Shown here: piece after piece, positions 8,568-14,836 of the stretch | Numbering within the stretch: position 1 is the stretch's first letter | How the letters are laid out: each line of letters opens with the position of its first letter | From: Peptoniphilus duerdenii ATCC BAA-1640 | Lineage (GTDB): Bacteria; Bacillota; Clostridia; Tissierellales; Peptoniphilaceae | Length of the DNA stretch: 64,000 bases | Direction: 5' to 3' | Assembly: GCF_000146345.1 (NCBI RefSeq) | Contig: NZ_GL397071.1 | Span: 1,734,645 to 1,798,644, forward strand | Position numbers and translations under genes: made by a program | Notes under the pieces: model-generated | Seen by the model: only the letters and a program-made list of their open reading frames with translations | The model's database searches: none | What the model was told of the DNA's origin: nothing

Positions 8568-8965
8568 ACTTCATTTTTTAAATCGTTAAAGTTCTTGTTT
8601 AAGCCGTTTATATCCAAGCATTTTTCTAGAAGCCTGTTAAATTCTGCTGAGTTAAGCATTTTATTTAAAAGTTGACCAGGATCCATAACTCCGTATGAAT
8701 CTTGGAGCTCTTTATCCCTTAAATTAGGGTAAACTACACTCTCAGCTACTACACTTTTAAAGTATATGTTAGTATTAAAGCCGCCTTTCTTGCCTTTTAC
8801 TATTGTTGACTTATCAGTAGCCAAAAGGGCATTGTCTGGAGACATTGCCCTTAATTTCCATGCAATTGGATTCCCATCTTCATCTTTAAATCTATCTGAT
8901 ACTATAAACTCTACTTCCTCGTAGGCATTTGCCACGTTTTCTTTTAAAAAAGCTGTTAAACTCAT
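8558..8965 (-). CDS. Tail assembly chaperone (XkdN-like, G-frame product)
   Basis: 135 residues between tail tube and tape measure, the fixed position of the gpG/XkdN chaperone. It opens MSLTAFLKENVANAYEEVEFIVSDRF and has DGNPIAWKLRAMS, a recurrent XkdN pattern. It is thought to coat the tape measure during assembly and is absent from the virion. The stop is placed directly after a slippery heptamer, so a minority longer product is expected. The start overlaps the tube gene stop by 1 nt. Confidence 0.88.
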   Translation of the reverse strand: MSLTAFLKENVANAYEEVEFIVSDRFKDEDGNPIAWKLRAMSPDNALLATDKSTIVKGKKGGFNTNIYFKSVVAESVVYPNLRDKELQDSYGVMDPGQLLNKMLNSAEFNRLLEKCLDINGLNKNFNDLKNEVKN

Positions 8966-9447
8966 TAAATCATCCCTTCTAAGATATTAAATTCTTCAGG
9001 CATATCGCAGTCTTCGAAAGTACCTGATAGCTTTTCTTCCAAAGTATCTGAAGTTATATCGATCTTTGCCATCACTGATCCATCGATATTACAGTCTCTG
9101 AAGATTACAGTGTGTCTACCAGCGTTTGAGTTTGGATCGTCGTTAGTGATTTGTACATCGAAATAAATATCTCTATGGTCTTTGACGTAGGTCATCATTA
9201 ACTTTCTGAAAATATCAGTATTGTAGTAGCAAGTTGCACTCCATTTTCCAGTTACTGTGTTGGATCTATTTCCTTTAATTCTTGTACCTAGTCTAGGGAT
9301 CTCTGATTTTCCTTTTTCCCAAGTTCCTTCAAAGTCTTTAAGTTGGAAAAGTAAATATCTGCTACCTTCAATAGTGACGTAGGCTGCACCTTCGGCACCG
9401 TGTATCGGTTCTCTTGCGTGCATTATAGCTTGATTTTTATCCACCAT
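8965..9447 (-). CDS. Tail tube protein (XkdM-like)
   Basis: 160 residues from the ATG at 9447, preceded by AAAAGGAG; a frame-compatible ATG at 9477 is not needed. Contains NQAIMHAREPIHGAEGAAYV, typical of the XkdM inner tube (DNKKAISGTEG-like start), KSEIPRLGTRIKGN, and GKWSATCYYNTDIFRK. It forms the inner tube inside the contractile sheath. Placed directly between sheath and chaperone genes. Confidence 0.9.
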   Translation of the reverse strand: MVDKNQAIMHAREPIHGAEGAAYVTIEGSRYLLFQLKDFEGTWEKGKSEIPRLGTRIKGNRSNTVTGKWSATCYYNTDIFRKLMMTYVKDHRDIYFDVQITNDDPNSNAGRHTVIFRDCNIDGSVMAKIDITSDTLEEKLSGTFEDCDMPEEFNILEGMI

Positions 9448-9499
9448 TTTTTTCTCCTTTTCAATTAAAAAAGACAATCTTAAAGATTGCCTTTGAGTT

Positions 9500-10840
9500 C
9501 TATCTAACTAAAATTGTCATATAAAGTTTTTGCATAGCCATAACAGGCATTAAGTAGTCATGGACTATGATTGTATCTTTTTCATGACCTTTTTCCACTG
9601 TTGAGTCTTTAGAGTCATAATCTTCTATAGCTCCTAAATCGGATAATGTTTCGGCATGTTTTACCAGTTCATTCCAGAATCCAATTCTGCCATCTTCGTT
9701 ATTTTGCACCTTACCTAAGTAGTACTTATTGAAAATTATAGCTATATCTTTTGCTCTTTGATCGAGGACTCTTATGACTTGGTTCTTTGAGAAGTCTACA
9801 TTTTGATACAAAGTAAATTCTGTGAAAGAGTTGATGTCTTCAAGTACCCTTACTTCCTTATTTCTTTCATAGAAGAAGAAGTATCCGCTCTTAATAGCTT
9901 GTTCAGCCTCTCTCTTCTTATACTTTGTATTAATTTTGTATTCTCCGCCATATAGCTTATTGGTCAAAGATCTATTTATAGGACAGCCTGCTTCTTGACC
10001 AGTTACCCAGTAGACTGCAGAGGCTTCATTTTCTACATCGGTTACAGAGTTCTTAACATTAATTAAGCCTTTATGGTTTGCCTTTGCTGTTTCCATATTG
10101 TATACAACTAGTTGGAATTTAACCCCTTCGTCTTCTCTCATTCTTCTCATAAATTCCTTATATAGAAGTTTGATTGTAGGATCTACCCCTGCATATCCAA
10201 TTACATTGAAGTCGTATTTTTCTATCTCTTCAAGGTATCTTGAATGTGACTCAGCTAGAGTAGTACCATTTTCACCACCAGTAAGTTTCAACCCAGCAGT
10301 TGTAGTAAGTTCTTCATCTGAAGCATTAAATGCTACCACAGGATTGTCCTTTAGGTCGCTTCCTTTGGTTGCACGCTGCTCACATACTGTAGTTTTACCA
10401 AATTTAGTAGTGACGATGTAGCCTTTATCCACGTCCACGTCTTTTTCGATGATAATTTGAATATCATTTCCTCTTACACCCTTATATTTAGCTGTAGCTG
10501 TTAGACTACCTATTGTAGCCTTAGCTTCAGAGCCGCCATTGTCATTTAGCCTATAAAGGTATAAAGTTTTTGCTCCCTGCATAAGATCTCTTAAAGGCTT
10601 CATCTTTTCATGAGCATAGTCATAGCCTAACAGCTCTAGTGACTCATTTTGAAGCTCTGCAGGCTCTATTGTTATAATTTCACCAGTAGCACCCCAATCT
10701 AGCTCTAGTCCGATAGTTGCATAGCCTCTATCTGAGAAGAAGTTGGTTGCCCTTGGTACTGAAATATAGTTTATATAAGATCCAGGTAAAACTTTATTCT
10801 GTGTTAAAAAAGTTCCCCCACCTAAAGCACCATATGCCAT
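9500..10840 (-). CDS. Contractile tail sheath protein (XkdK-like)
   Basis: 446 residues, the normal sheath length. N-terminus GGGTFLTQNKVLPGSYINYIS matches PBSX-like sheaths; GYATIGLELDWGA and the C-terminal FSKNQVIRVLDQRAKDIAIIFNKYYLGKVQNNEDGR region are family hallmarks. It defines the phage as a myovirus-morphotype with a contractile tail. Its ATG overlaps the stop of the 57-residue ORF upstream. Confidence 0.94.
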   Translation of the reverse strand: MAYGALGGGTFLTQNKVLPGSYINYISVPRATNFFSDRGYATIGLELDWGATGEIITIEPAELQNESLELLGYDYAHEKMKPLRDLMQGAKTLYLYRLNDNGGSEAKATIGSLTATAKYKGVRGNDIQIIIEKDVDVDKGYIVTTKFGKTTVCEQRATKGSDLKDNPVVAFNASDEELTTTAGLKLTGGENGTTLAESHSRYLEEIEKYDFNVIGYAGVDPTIKLLYKEFMRRMREDEGVKFQLVVYNMETAKANHKGLINVKNSVTDVENEASAVYWVTGQEAGCPINRSLTNKLYGGEYKINTKYKKREAEQAIKSGYFFFYERNKEVRVLEDINSFTEFTLYQNVDFSKNQVIRVLDQRAKDIAIIFNKYYLGKVQNNEDGRIGFWNELVKHAETLSDLGAIEDYDSKDSTVEKGHEKDTIIVHDYLMPVMAMQKLYMTILVR

Positions 10841-11013
10841 TATTTAACCTCCCTTTTATTAAAATCTTGTACTATCTTTTCTACCTCGTCTAGTGTGTAC
10901 TCTTTGCCACTTTCTAGCAGTACTGATAGCACATCTCTATTCCATCTCAATTTTTCAGATTTCAGTATCGCTTCTTTAGTGTACTTATCTGATTGAGTCT
11001 TCTTTTCTGCCAT
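10840..11013 (-). CDS. Small conserved ORF before sheath gene
   Basis: 57 residues starting MAEKKTQSDKYTKEAILKSE, with ATG at 11013 preceded by CGGAGGT and a stop that overlaps the sheath ATG (TAATG). Good ribosome site, coupling and charged helical composition support it as a real gene. Small ORFs occur at this place in other PBSX-like tail operons; the role is unknown, possibly a sheath chaperone by position. Confidence 0.75.
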   Translation of the reverse strand: MAEKKTQSDKYTKEAILKSEKLRWNRDVLSVLLESGKEYTLDEVEKIVQDFNKREVK

Positions 11014-11025
11014 TTTTACCTCCGT

Positions 11026-11499
11026 TTATTTCTTTAATTCCCACATACCAGGATTGACCTTTTTAGTAGCATTTCTATAAGGTTTTTCTTCGGTGTAGTG
11101 TATGATATTTTCCACCATCATAAAAGGATCCTTAGGAATTTCTTCCTTGGTGTGATACCTATAGTTTATAGTGAAATTTACCTCTGTGTCTCCAGTTTTT
11201 GAGTTAGGTTCAAATCCATATACACCGCCACTTTCAAGCCTTATATTTCTCGTGCCATAGAGTAGCTTTTGTTCTATCTCTTCTTTCAAAAAGGCATCCG
11301 CTCTCTGATCTAAGTAGACTATATTGACCAAACTATCTACTCTATACCTCTTCATGAAGTCCACCTTCACGTCAGTATTTACTATGGTTATGAAGAAGCA
11401 AGGCTCTACTAGTCCTTGAGGCACATCTCTTATATAGATATTGGTATAAGGGAAAAGCTCATCCACTCTTTTAATCACTGCATCTAGTAGTTGAATCAT
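11026..11499 (-). CDS. Tail terminator protein (XkdJ-like, DUF6838-type)
   Basis: 157 residues: VIKRVDELFPYTNIYIRDVPQGLVEP, PCFFITIV and FMKRYRVDSLVNIVYL are typical of the tail-terminator family found before the sheath gene in PBSX-like phages. It caps the tube at the head side. It overlaps the HK97 gp10-like gene by 4 nt. Confidence 0.8.
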   Translation of the reverse strand: MIQLLDAVIKRVDELFPYTNIYIRDVPQGLVEPCFFITIVNTDVKVDFMKRYRVDSLVNIVYLDQRADAFLKEEIEQKLLYGTRNIRLESGGVYGFEPNSKTGDTEVNFTINYRYHTKEEIPKDPFMMVENIIHYTEEKPYRNATKKVNPGMWELKK

Positions 11500-11885
11500 A
11501 GTCCTTTAAAAGCCTCCTCTAAGTGCCTATCCACTATCTTTTCTATCTCTTTTTCAATCTGTTTTTCTGATATAGTCAGCATAAATTTTCCAGGCACCCA
11601 TTTTTTATGATCTCTTGTTCTATGCCCAAATTCTACATAATTTCCATAGTTGGTATTATTGTATATGGTGACCTCTACCTCTAAGCCTTTTCTCTTAATA
11701 TCCCCCACATACCAACTTCTTCTTAAAGTCCCTGTGTCTACAGGTGTCAACTTCTTCACGGATCTAAGCTCTCTTAAAGCTATCTCTTTGATTGCTTCTT
11801 CCATGACATTGCCTAGAGTGTCTTTAAATTCTCCCAGAGACTTTTCAAAGTCTTCTAACTTTGACATGTCAATCCTAATACTCAT
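11496..11885 (-). CDS. HK97 gp10-like neck protein (XkdI-like)
   Basis: 129 residues. KKLTPVDTGTLRRSW followed by YNNTNYGNYVEFGHRTR is the unmistakable HK97-gp10 motif pair. Family members join the head completion complex to the tail. It overlaps the next gene by 4 nt and follows the connector gene by 1 nt. Confidence 0.92.
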   Translation of the reverse strand: MSIRIDMSKLEDFEKSLGEFKDTLGNVMEEAIKEIALRELRSVKKLTPVDTGTLRRSWYVGDIKRKGLEVEVTIYNNTNYGNYVEFGHRTRDHKKWVPGKFMLTISEKQIEKEIEKIVDRHLEEAFKGL

Positions 11886-11886
11886 A

Positions 11887-12258
11887 CTATGCCCACCTCG
11901 TGAACTCTACGCATAAGTACTCATTGTGAGAAGCATAAGACTTAAGCTTGGTGTTTTGAATATTAAATTCATAGTTATTTTGAGTAACTTTTATCTTGGA
12001 GTTTAAAGGTATATCAATTTCAGGAGCTACAAATAGAGTAAAAGTGCTCTCACTTGATGTGGTAAATTCTTCATCAGTGTTTTTGCCACTCGAAAAAGAT
12101 AACCTGCAAGGTATATCTTCAAATTTAGTCACTTCTTTAAGTCCTGATACCTTGGTCACTTGGTCTTTTGCAGTCTCTCTGACTGTCACTGAGCATTTAC
12201 CAGTATAAAGAGATTCAATTGCCTTTCTATAGGCTTCTACCACTGTAGTTTTCTGCAT
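11887..12258 (-). CDS. Head-tail joining protein (XkdH-like)
   Basis: 123 residues from the ATG at 12258; the longer in-frame start at 12303 would run deep into the upstream gene. The pattern LYTGKCSVTV ... DIPCRLSFSS ... IKVTQNNYEFNIQN resembles the XkdH/SPP1 gp16-like head-closure family (small beta barrel). Order connector - this gene - gp10-like supports the call. Confidence 0.75.
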   Translation of the reverse strand: MQKTTVVEAYRKAIESLYTGKCSVTVRETAKDQVTKVSGLKEVTKFEDIPCRLSFSSGKNTDEEFTTSSESTFTLFVAPEIDIPLNSKIKVTQNNYEFNIQNTKLKSYASHNEYLCVEFTRWA

Positions 12259-12665
12259 GTTATAGCCTCTTTTCTCCAGGATTCCTCGATTGTAGATAGC
12301 CAAGATAGAAGTTTTCTTTCGCTCATATCGTTGATGCCAGGTTCACTTGATAGCTCTACTGAAGTATCTCCTAGTTGAATTTTGCCAGCTATGCCATCAA
12401 AGTTAAATTTATCAGGCAATTTACCGCTTTTATACATACTATCTAAATATGCAGCTATTATCATCTCATACAAGATATAGTAGATCCTAGGCGGTATCAA
12501 TTCTATGTTGCAGAAATTCTTCAGCCTCATAGTTTCTCTAGCTGCTATGATTTTGATACTAGTGTCAATCTCTTTAAATCCTGATTCTTTTAAGCTCTCA
12601 AGTATGTCATCGGCATATATACAAGCAAAGAAAGGATCTAAAGGCACTAAGTCTTTAAACATCAA
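12237..12665 (-). CDS. Head-tail connector protein (gp6-like)
   Basis: 142 residues, mainly alpha-helical: FFACIYADDILESLKESG, IYYILYEMIIAAYLDSMY. Helical content, size and place right after capsid fit the DNA-packaging/connector adaptor group (gp6/gp15-like) that binds the portal. Assignment rests more on order than on a sharp motif. Confidence 0.65.
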   Translation of the reverse strand: MMFKDLVPLDPFFACIYADDILESLKESGFKEIDTSIKIIAARETMRLKNFCNIELIPPRIYYILYEMIIAAYLDSMYKSGKLPDKFNFDGIAGKIQLGDTSVELSSEPGINDMSERKLLSWLSTIEESWRKEAITCRKLQW

Positions 12666-12670
12666 ATCAC

Positions 12671-12916
12671 CTACTTTAAAAGCTCTATAAGTTCAGCCTT
12701 TGTCTTTGCTTTTCCTCTATCTAAGCCTTTTTCGTCACATAGCTTTTCAAGCTCTTCTACTTTAAGATTCTTTAAATTTGAGTTATCATCTATCTTTAAT
12801 TCATCTTTTACTTCCTCTTTGCCGCCACTAACTACGAGGGCTCCAAGACTTTGGAGCTCCTCAATCCTGTTTGGATCATTAGTGGTATAAAAGAGGTTAT
12901 CTAGTAATAATCTCAT
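12671..12916 (-). CDS. Small head protein with HeH/SAP-like C-terminus
   Basis: 81 residues. The last 30, LKVEELEKLCDEKGLDRG followed by KTKAELIELLK, form the helix-extended loop-helix (SAP/HeH-like) fold common in small ORFs after phage capsid genes. The N-terminus (residues 1-35) is separate, ending in a Gly-rich turn. A nucleic-acid contact inside the head or a capsid accessory role is possible. Confidence 0.72.
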   Translation of the reverse strand: MRLLLDNLFYTTNDPNRIEELQSLGALVVSGGKEEVKDELKIDDNSNLKNLKVEELEKLCDEKGLDRGKAKTKAELIELLK

Positions 12917-12927
12917 GAAATCACCTC

Positions 12928-13845
12928 TTAAGCGTTAGTGCATACGAAGATTTGATTTTCTTTTTGCTTCTTAATCCATAAATCGTGATACTTTCTGAAG
13001 TCAATCTTCCAAGCATCCGCTTTTTGGTTCACGTCAGGTGTGAAGACTCTTAGCTTGTCAGTCTTACTGATTCCTATTGGTACATTTTGAGGAGTGATGA
13101 TCCAGTTGATGTCCTTAGCTTCAGCCGCTGCCTTAAGTCCGCCTGCTTCTTGTCCGCCAGTTTTACCATCTTGAATATTGTAAAGAGTTTTAAGTCTAGC
13201 AGATGGAGCAATTCTAATTGGGCATTCATCAAGCGTTTTAACTTTGAAGTTTAAAGCACCTTGTTTGAAGTCGGCTACGTTGATAGACTTACCAATCTTT
13301 GTAGATCCTTCAATAAGAGCTCTAGTTATAGAAGACATTGTAAGTACTAGAGGTACGTCTTCTCCTACTATATCTTGCACTGCTCTTATATGTTCTCTAA
13401 TTTTGTCTAGTGCATTGTCAGCGGTTAAAGCAATAGCTTCAGTTTGTCCTGCTGTCTTTGCAATTGCTGCTATCTTTGAGTATCTATACGCATCGATTTC
13501 AGGTATAACCTGTTCAGTTTGGAATACTTTAATTAAGTTTGCTGATGTTGCCACAAATCCAGATTCATCTACATCCATTGAGTCAAGTTGAAATGTTCTA
13601 CCTCTATCTTGAGTCATTTTGTAAGTATCGTATTTTAGAGTAACTCCGCCTTGTACAAATCCAGCATCTCTATCATAGTTAGCTAGTCCTACAGTTGACA
13701 TTGTAGGGATTTTAACTTCATCCCCACCGTTATAAATAACTTGCCCTGCGTTTGCTTCCATCCAGCCTGAAGTCAAACCATGCACTGCATGTTGATCAAG
13801 CTGCTTCATCATTAATTTTGCATATTCTATAGTGTTTATTGTCAT
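12928..13845 (-). CDS. Major capsid protein
   Basis: 305 residues. N-terminal ANAGQVIYNGGDEVKIPTMS and YKMTQDRGRTFQLDSMDVDE are typical of a capsid family found in many Firmicutes prophages; ALIEGSTKIGKSINVADF and the C-terminal KIDFRKYHDLWIKKQK complete the fold. It follows the scaffold gene by 12 nt. Assignment is supported by both sequence and order. Confidence 0.9.
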   Translation of the reverse strand: MTINTIEYAKLMMKQLDQHAVHGLTSGWMEANAGQVIYNGGDEVKIPTMSTVGLANYDRDAGFVQGGVTLKYDTYKMTQDRGRTFQLDSMDVDESGFVATSANLIKVFQTEQVIPEIDAYRYSKIAAIAKTAGQTEAIALTADNALDKIREHIRAVQDIVGEDVPLVLTMSSITRALIEGSTKIGKSINVADFKQGALNFKVKTLDECPIRIAPSARLKTLYNIQDGKTGGQEAGGLKAAAEAKDINWIITPQNVPIGISKTDKLRVFTPDVNQKADAWKIDFRKYHDLWIKKQKENQIFVCTNA

Positions 13846-13857
13846 TTTCTATCTCCT

Positions 13858-14400
13858 TTATTCATTGAAAATATTTGATATTGTTTCAGCCATTGGACTT
13901 GTTCCTCCGCCATTATTATCGGGCGGTGTGTGAACATTAAATCTTGGATCCTCAGGATTGTTGTCTTCAGCCTTAAATAAATAAGGTTTAGATTCCTTTA
14001 GTGATTCCATTTGCTCTTTAAGTCCAGTTATGCCATCGTCAGAAAATTTAAGACTCTCTTTATCAAGAAGTTTAAGCAGTACATCTTCATCCACTGATTC
14101 ATAGGCTCTTACTGCATCTTTTAAAGCTGTATCATTTTTAAGATTTTGATAGGCTTTTTCATGTTCTTTTGCAGTAGTTTTCCAAGTTTCTACAGATTTT
14201 TGGATTTCCTCAATGTTCATGTCTTTGTATGATTTGATTTCCTTGTTAGCTGATTCTACCTGCTCTTTTAAAGCCTTGATTTCGTCATCTTTCGCAGTAG
14301 CTTTAGCTTTTTCAGCGTTGATGTCTTTGCCATTCTCGTCCATGATCTTGTCGATCACTTCTTTTTCAAGTCCTAAGTTTTCTAAAAATTCTCTCTTCAT
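13858..14400 (-). CDS. Capsid scaffolding protein
   Basis: 180 residues. MKREFLENLGLEKEVIDKIM, a Lys/Glu/Ala coiled coil (about 25-85) and a low-complexity Pro/Asn/Gly tail ending SPMAETISNIFNE are the hallmarks of minor structural GP20-like scaffold proteins, here directly before the capsid gene. AGGAGGA precedes the ATG at 14400. It guides procapsid assembly and then leaves. Confidence 0.88.
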   Translation of the reverse strand: MKREFLENLGLEKEVIDKIMDENGKDINAEKAKATAKDDEIKALKEQVESANKEIKSYKDMNIEEIQKSVETWKTTAKEHEKAYQNLKNDTALKDAVRAYESVDEDVLLKLLDKESLKFSDDGITGLKEQMESLKESKPYLFKAEDNNPEDPRFNVHTPPDNNGGGTSPMAETISNIFNE

Positions 14401-14422
14401 TTCGTCCTCCTAAACTACGATT

Positions 14423-14588
14423 TTTTACGTCTTTTTCATAGACTTGTCCGACCAAGTTTTACGTCATTTCGGGACAATATAAAAGACGACTTTTACAGTC
14501 GCCTTAGATCCATGTTCTCGCGATTAACTCACGATTAATTGTGTAATTTTAACGTTTTTTAACTTTTACTCACGATTTTCTCACGATT
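14423..14588 (-). promoter_or_regulatory. Repeat-rich intergenic region before the capsid genes
   Basis: Between the toxin module and scaffold there are about 260 bp without a gene. On the plus strand CTCACGATT occurs at 14528, 14569 and 14580 and CTCGCGATT at 14517, giving offsets of 0, 11, 52 and 63, close to helical phase. TTTTACGTC occurs at 14423 and 14457. An inverted repeat, AAGACGACT (14483-14491) with AGTCGCCTT (14497-14505), forms a 9-bp stem with one wobble. This looks like a control region for the head/tail operon; no clear -35/-10 pair was identified. Confidence 0.6.
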
Positions 14589-14626
14589 AAATGCAATTTT
14601 AGTGTTTTTTTAATTTTTCATACAAT

Positions 14627-14666
14627 AAAAAAGCACCTCTAACATCATCTGTCAGTGTGCTTTTTT
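14627..14666 (-). terminator. Rho-independent terminator after MuF toxin module
   Basis: Minus-strand reading: A6-GCAC, inner stem CTGACA/TGTTAG with one wobble, then GTGC-T6. It starts at the stop codon of the 56-residue ORF and separates the terminase-portal-MuF operon from scaffold-capsid. The A6/T6 flanks make it nearly symmetrical, so it could act in both directions. Confidence 0.82.
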
Positions 14667-14835
14667 AGTAATCATCTTCTAAATTAAAGTAACCTAGCTC
14701 ATACGCATCTTTTCCTTTTGATAGGCAGTTTACTATGATCTCTTTTTCATATTCTTTAGATATTCCTATGTTTGGAAAATAATCATCAAATTTTTCTAAA
14801 TATTTAGTTCTTAAAGCAGTTAAGTCATCTGCCAT
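14665..14835 (-). CDS. Small acidic ORF after MuF toxin; candidate immunity protein
   Basis: 56 residues, starting MADDLTALRTKYLEKFDDYF and ending GYFNLEDDY, from the ATG at 14835, 1 nt before the MuF gene stop, with AGGGGTG upstream. It has 13 Asp/Glu against 7 Lys/Arg. Family not recognised. Being acidic, tiny, directly after a toxin-bearing gene and before a terminator suits an immunity protein, but similar small ORFs also occur in phages without toxins, so this is a hypothesis. Confidence 0.7.
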   Translation of the reverse strand: MADDLTALRTKYLEKFDDYFPNIGISKEYEKEIIVNCLSKGKDAYELGYFNLEDDY

Positions 14836-14836
14836 T

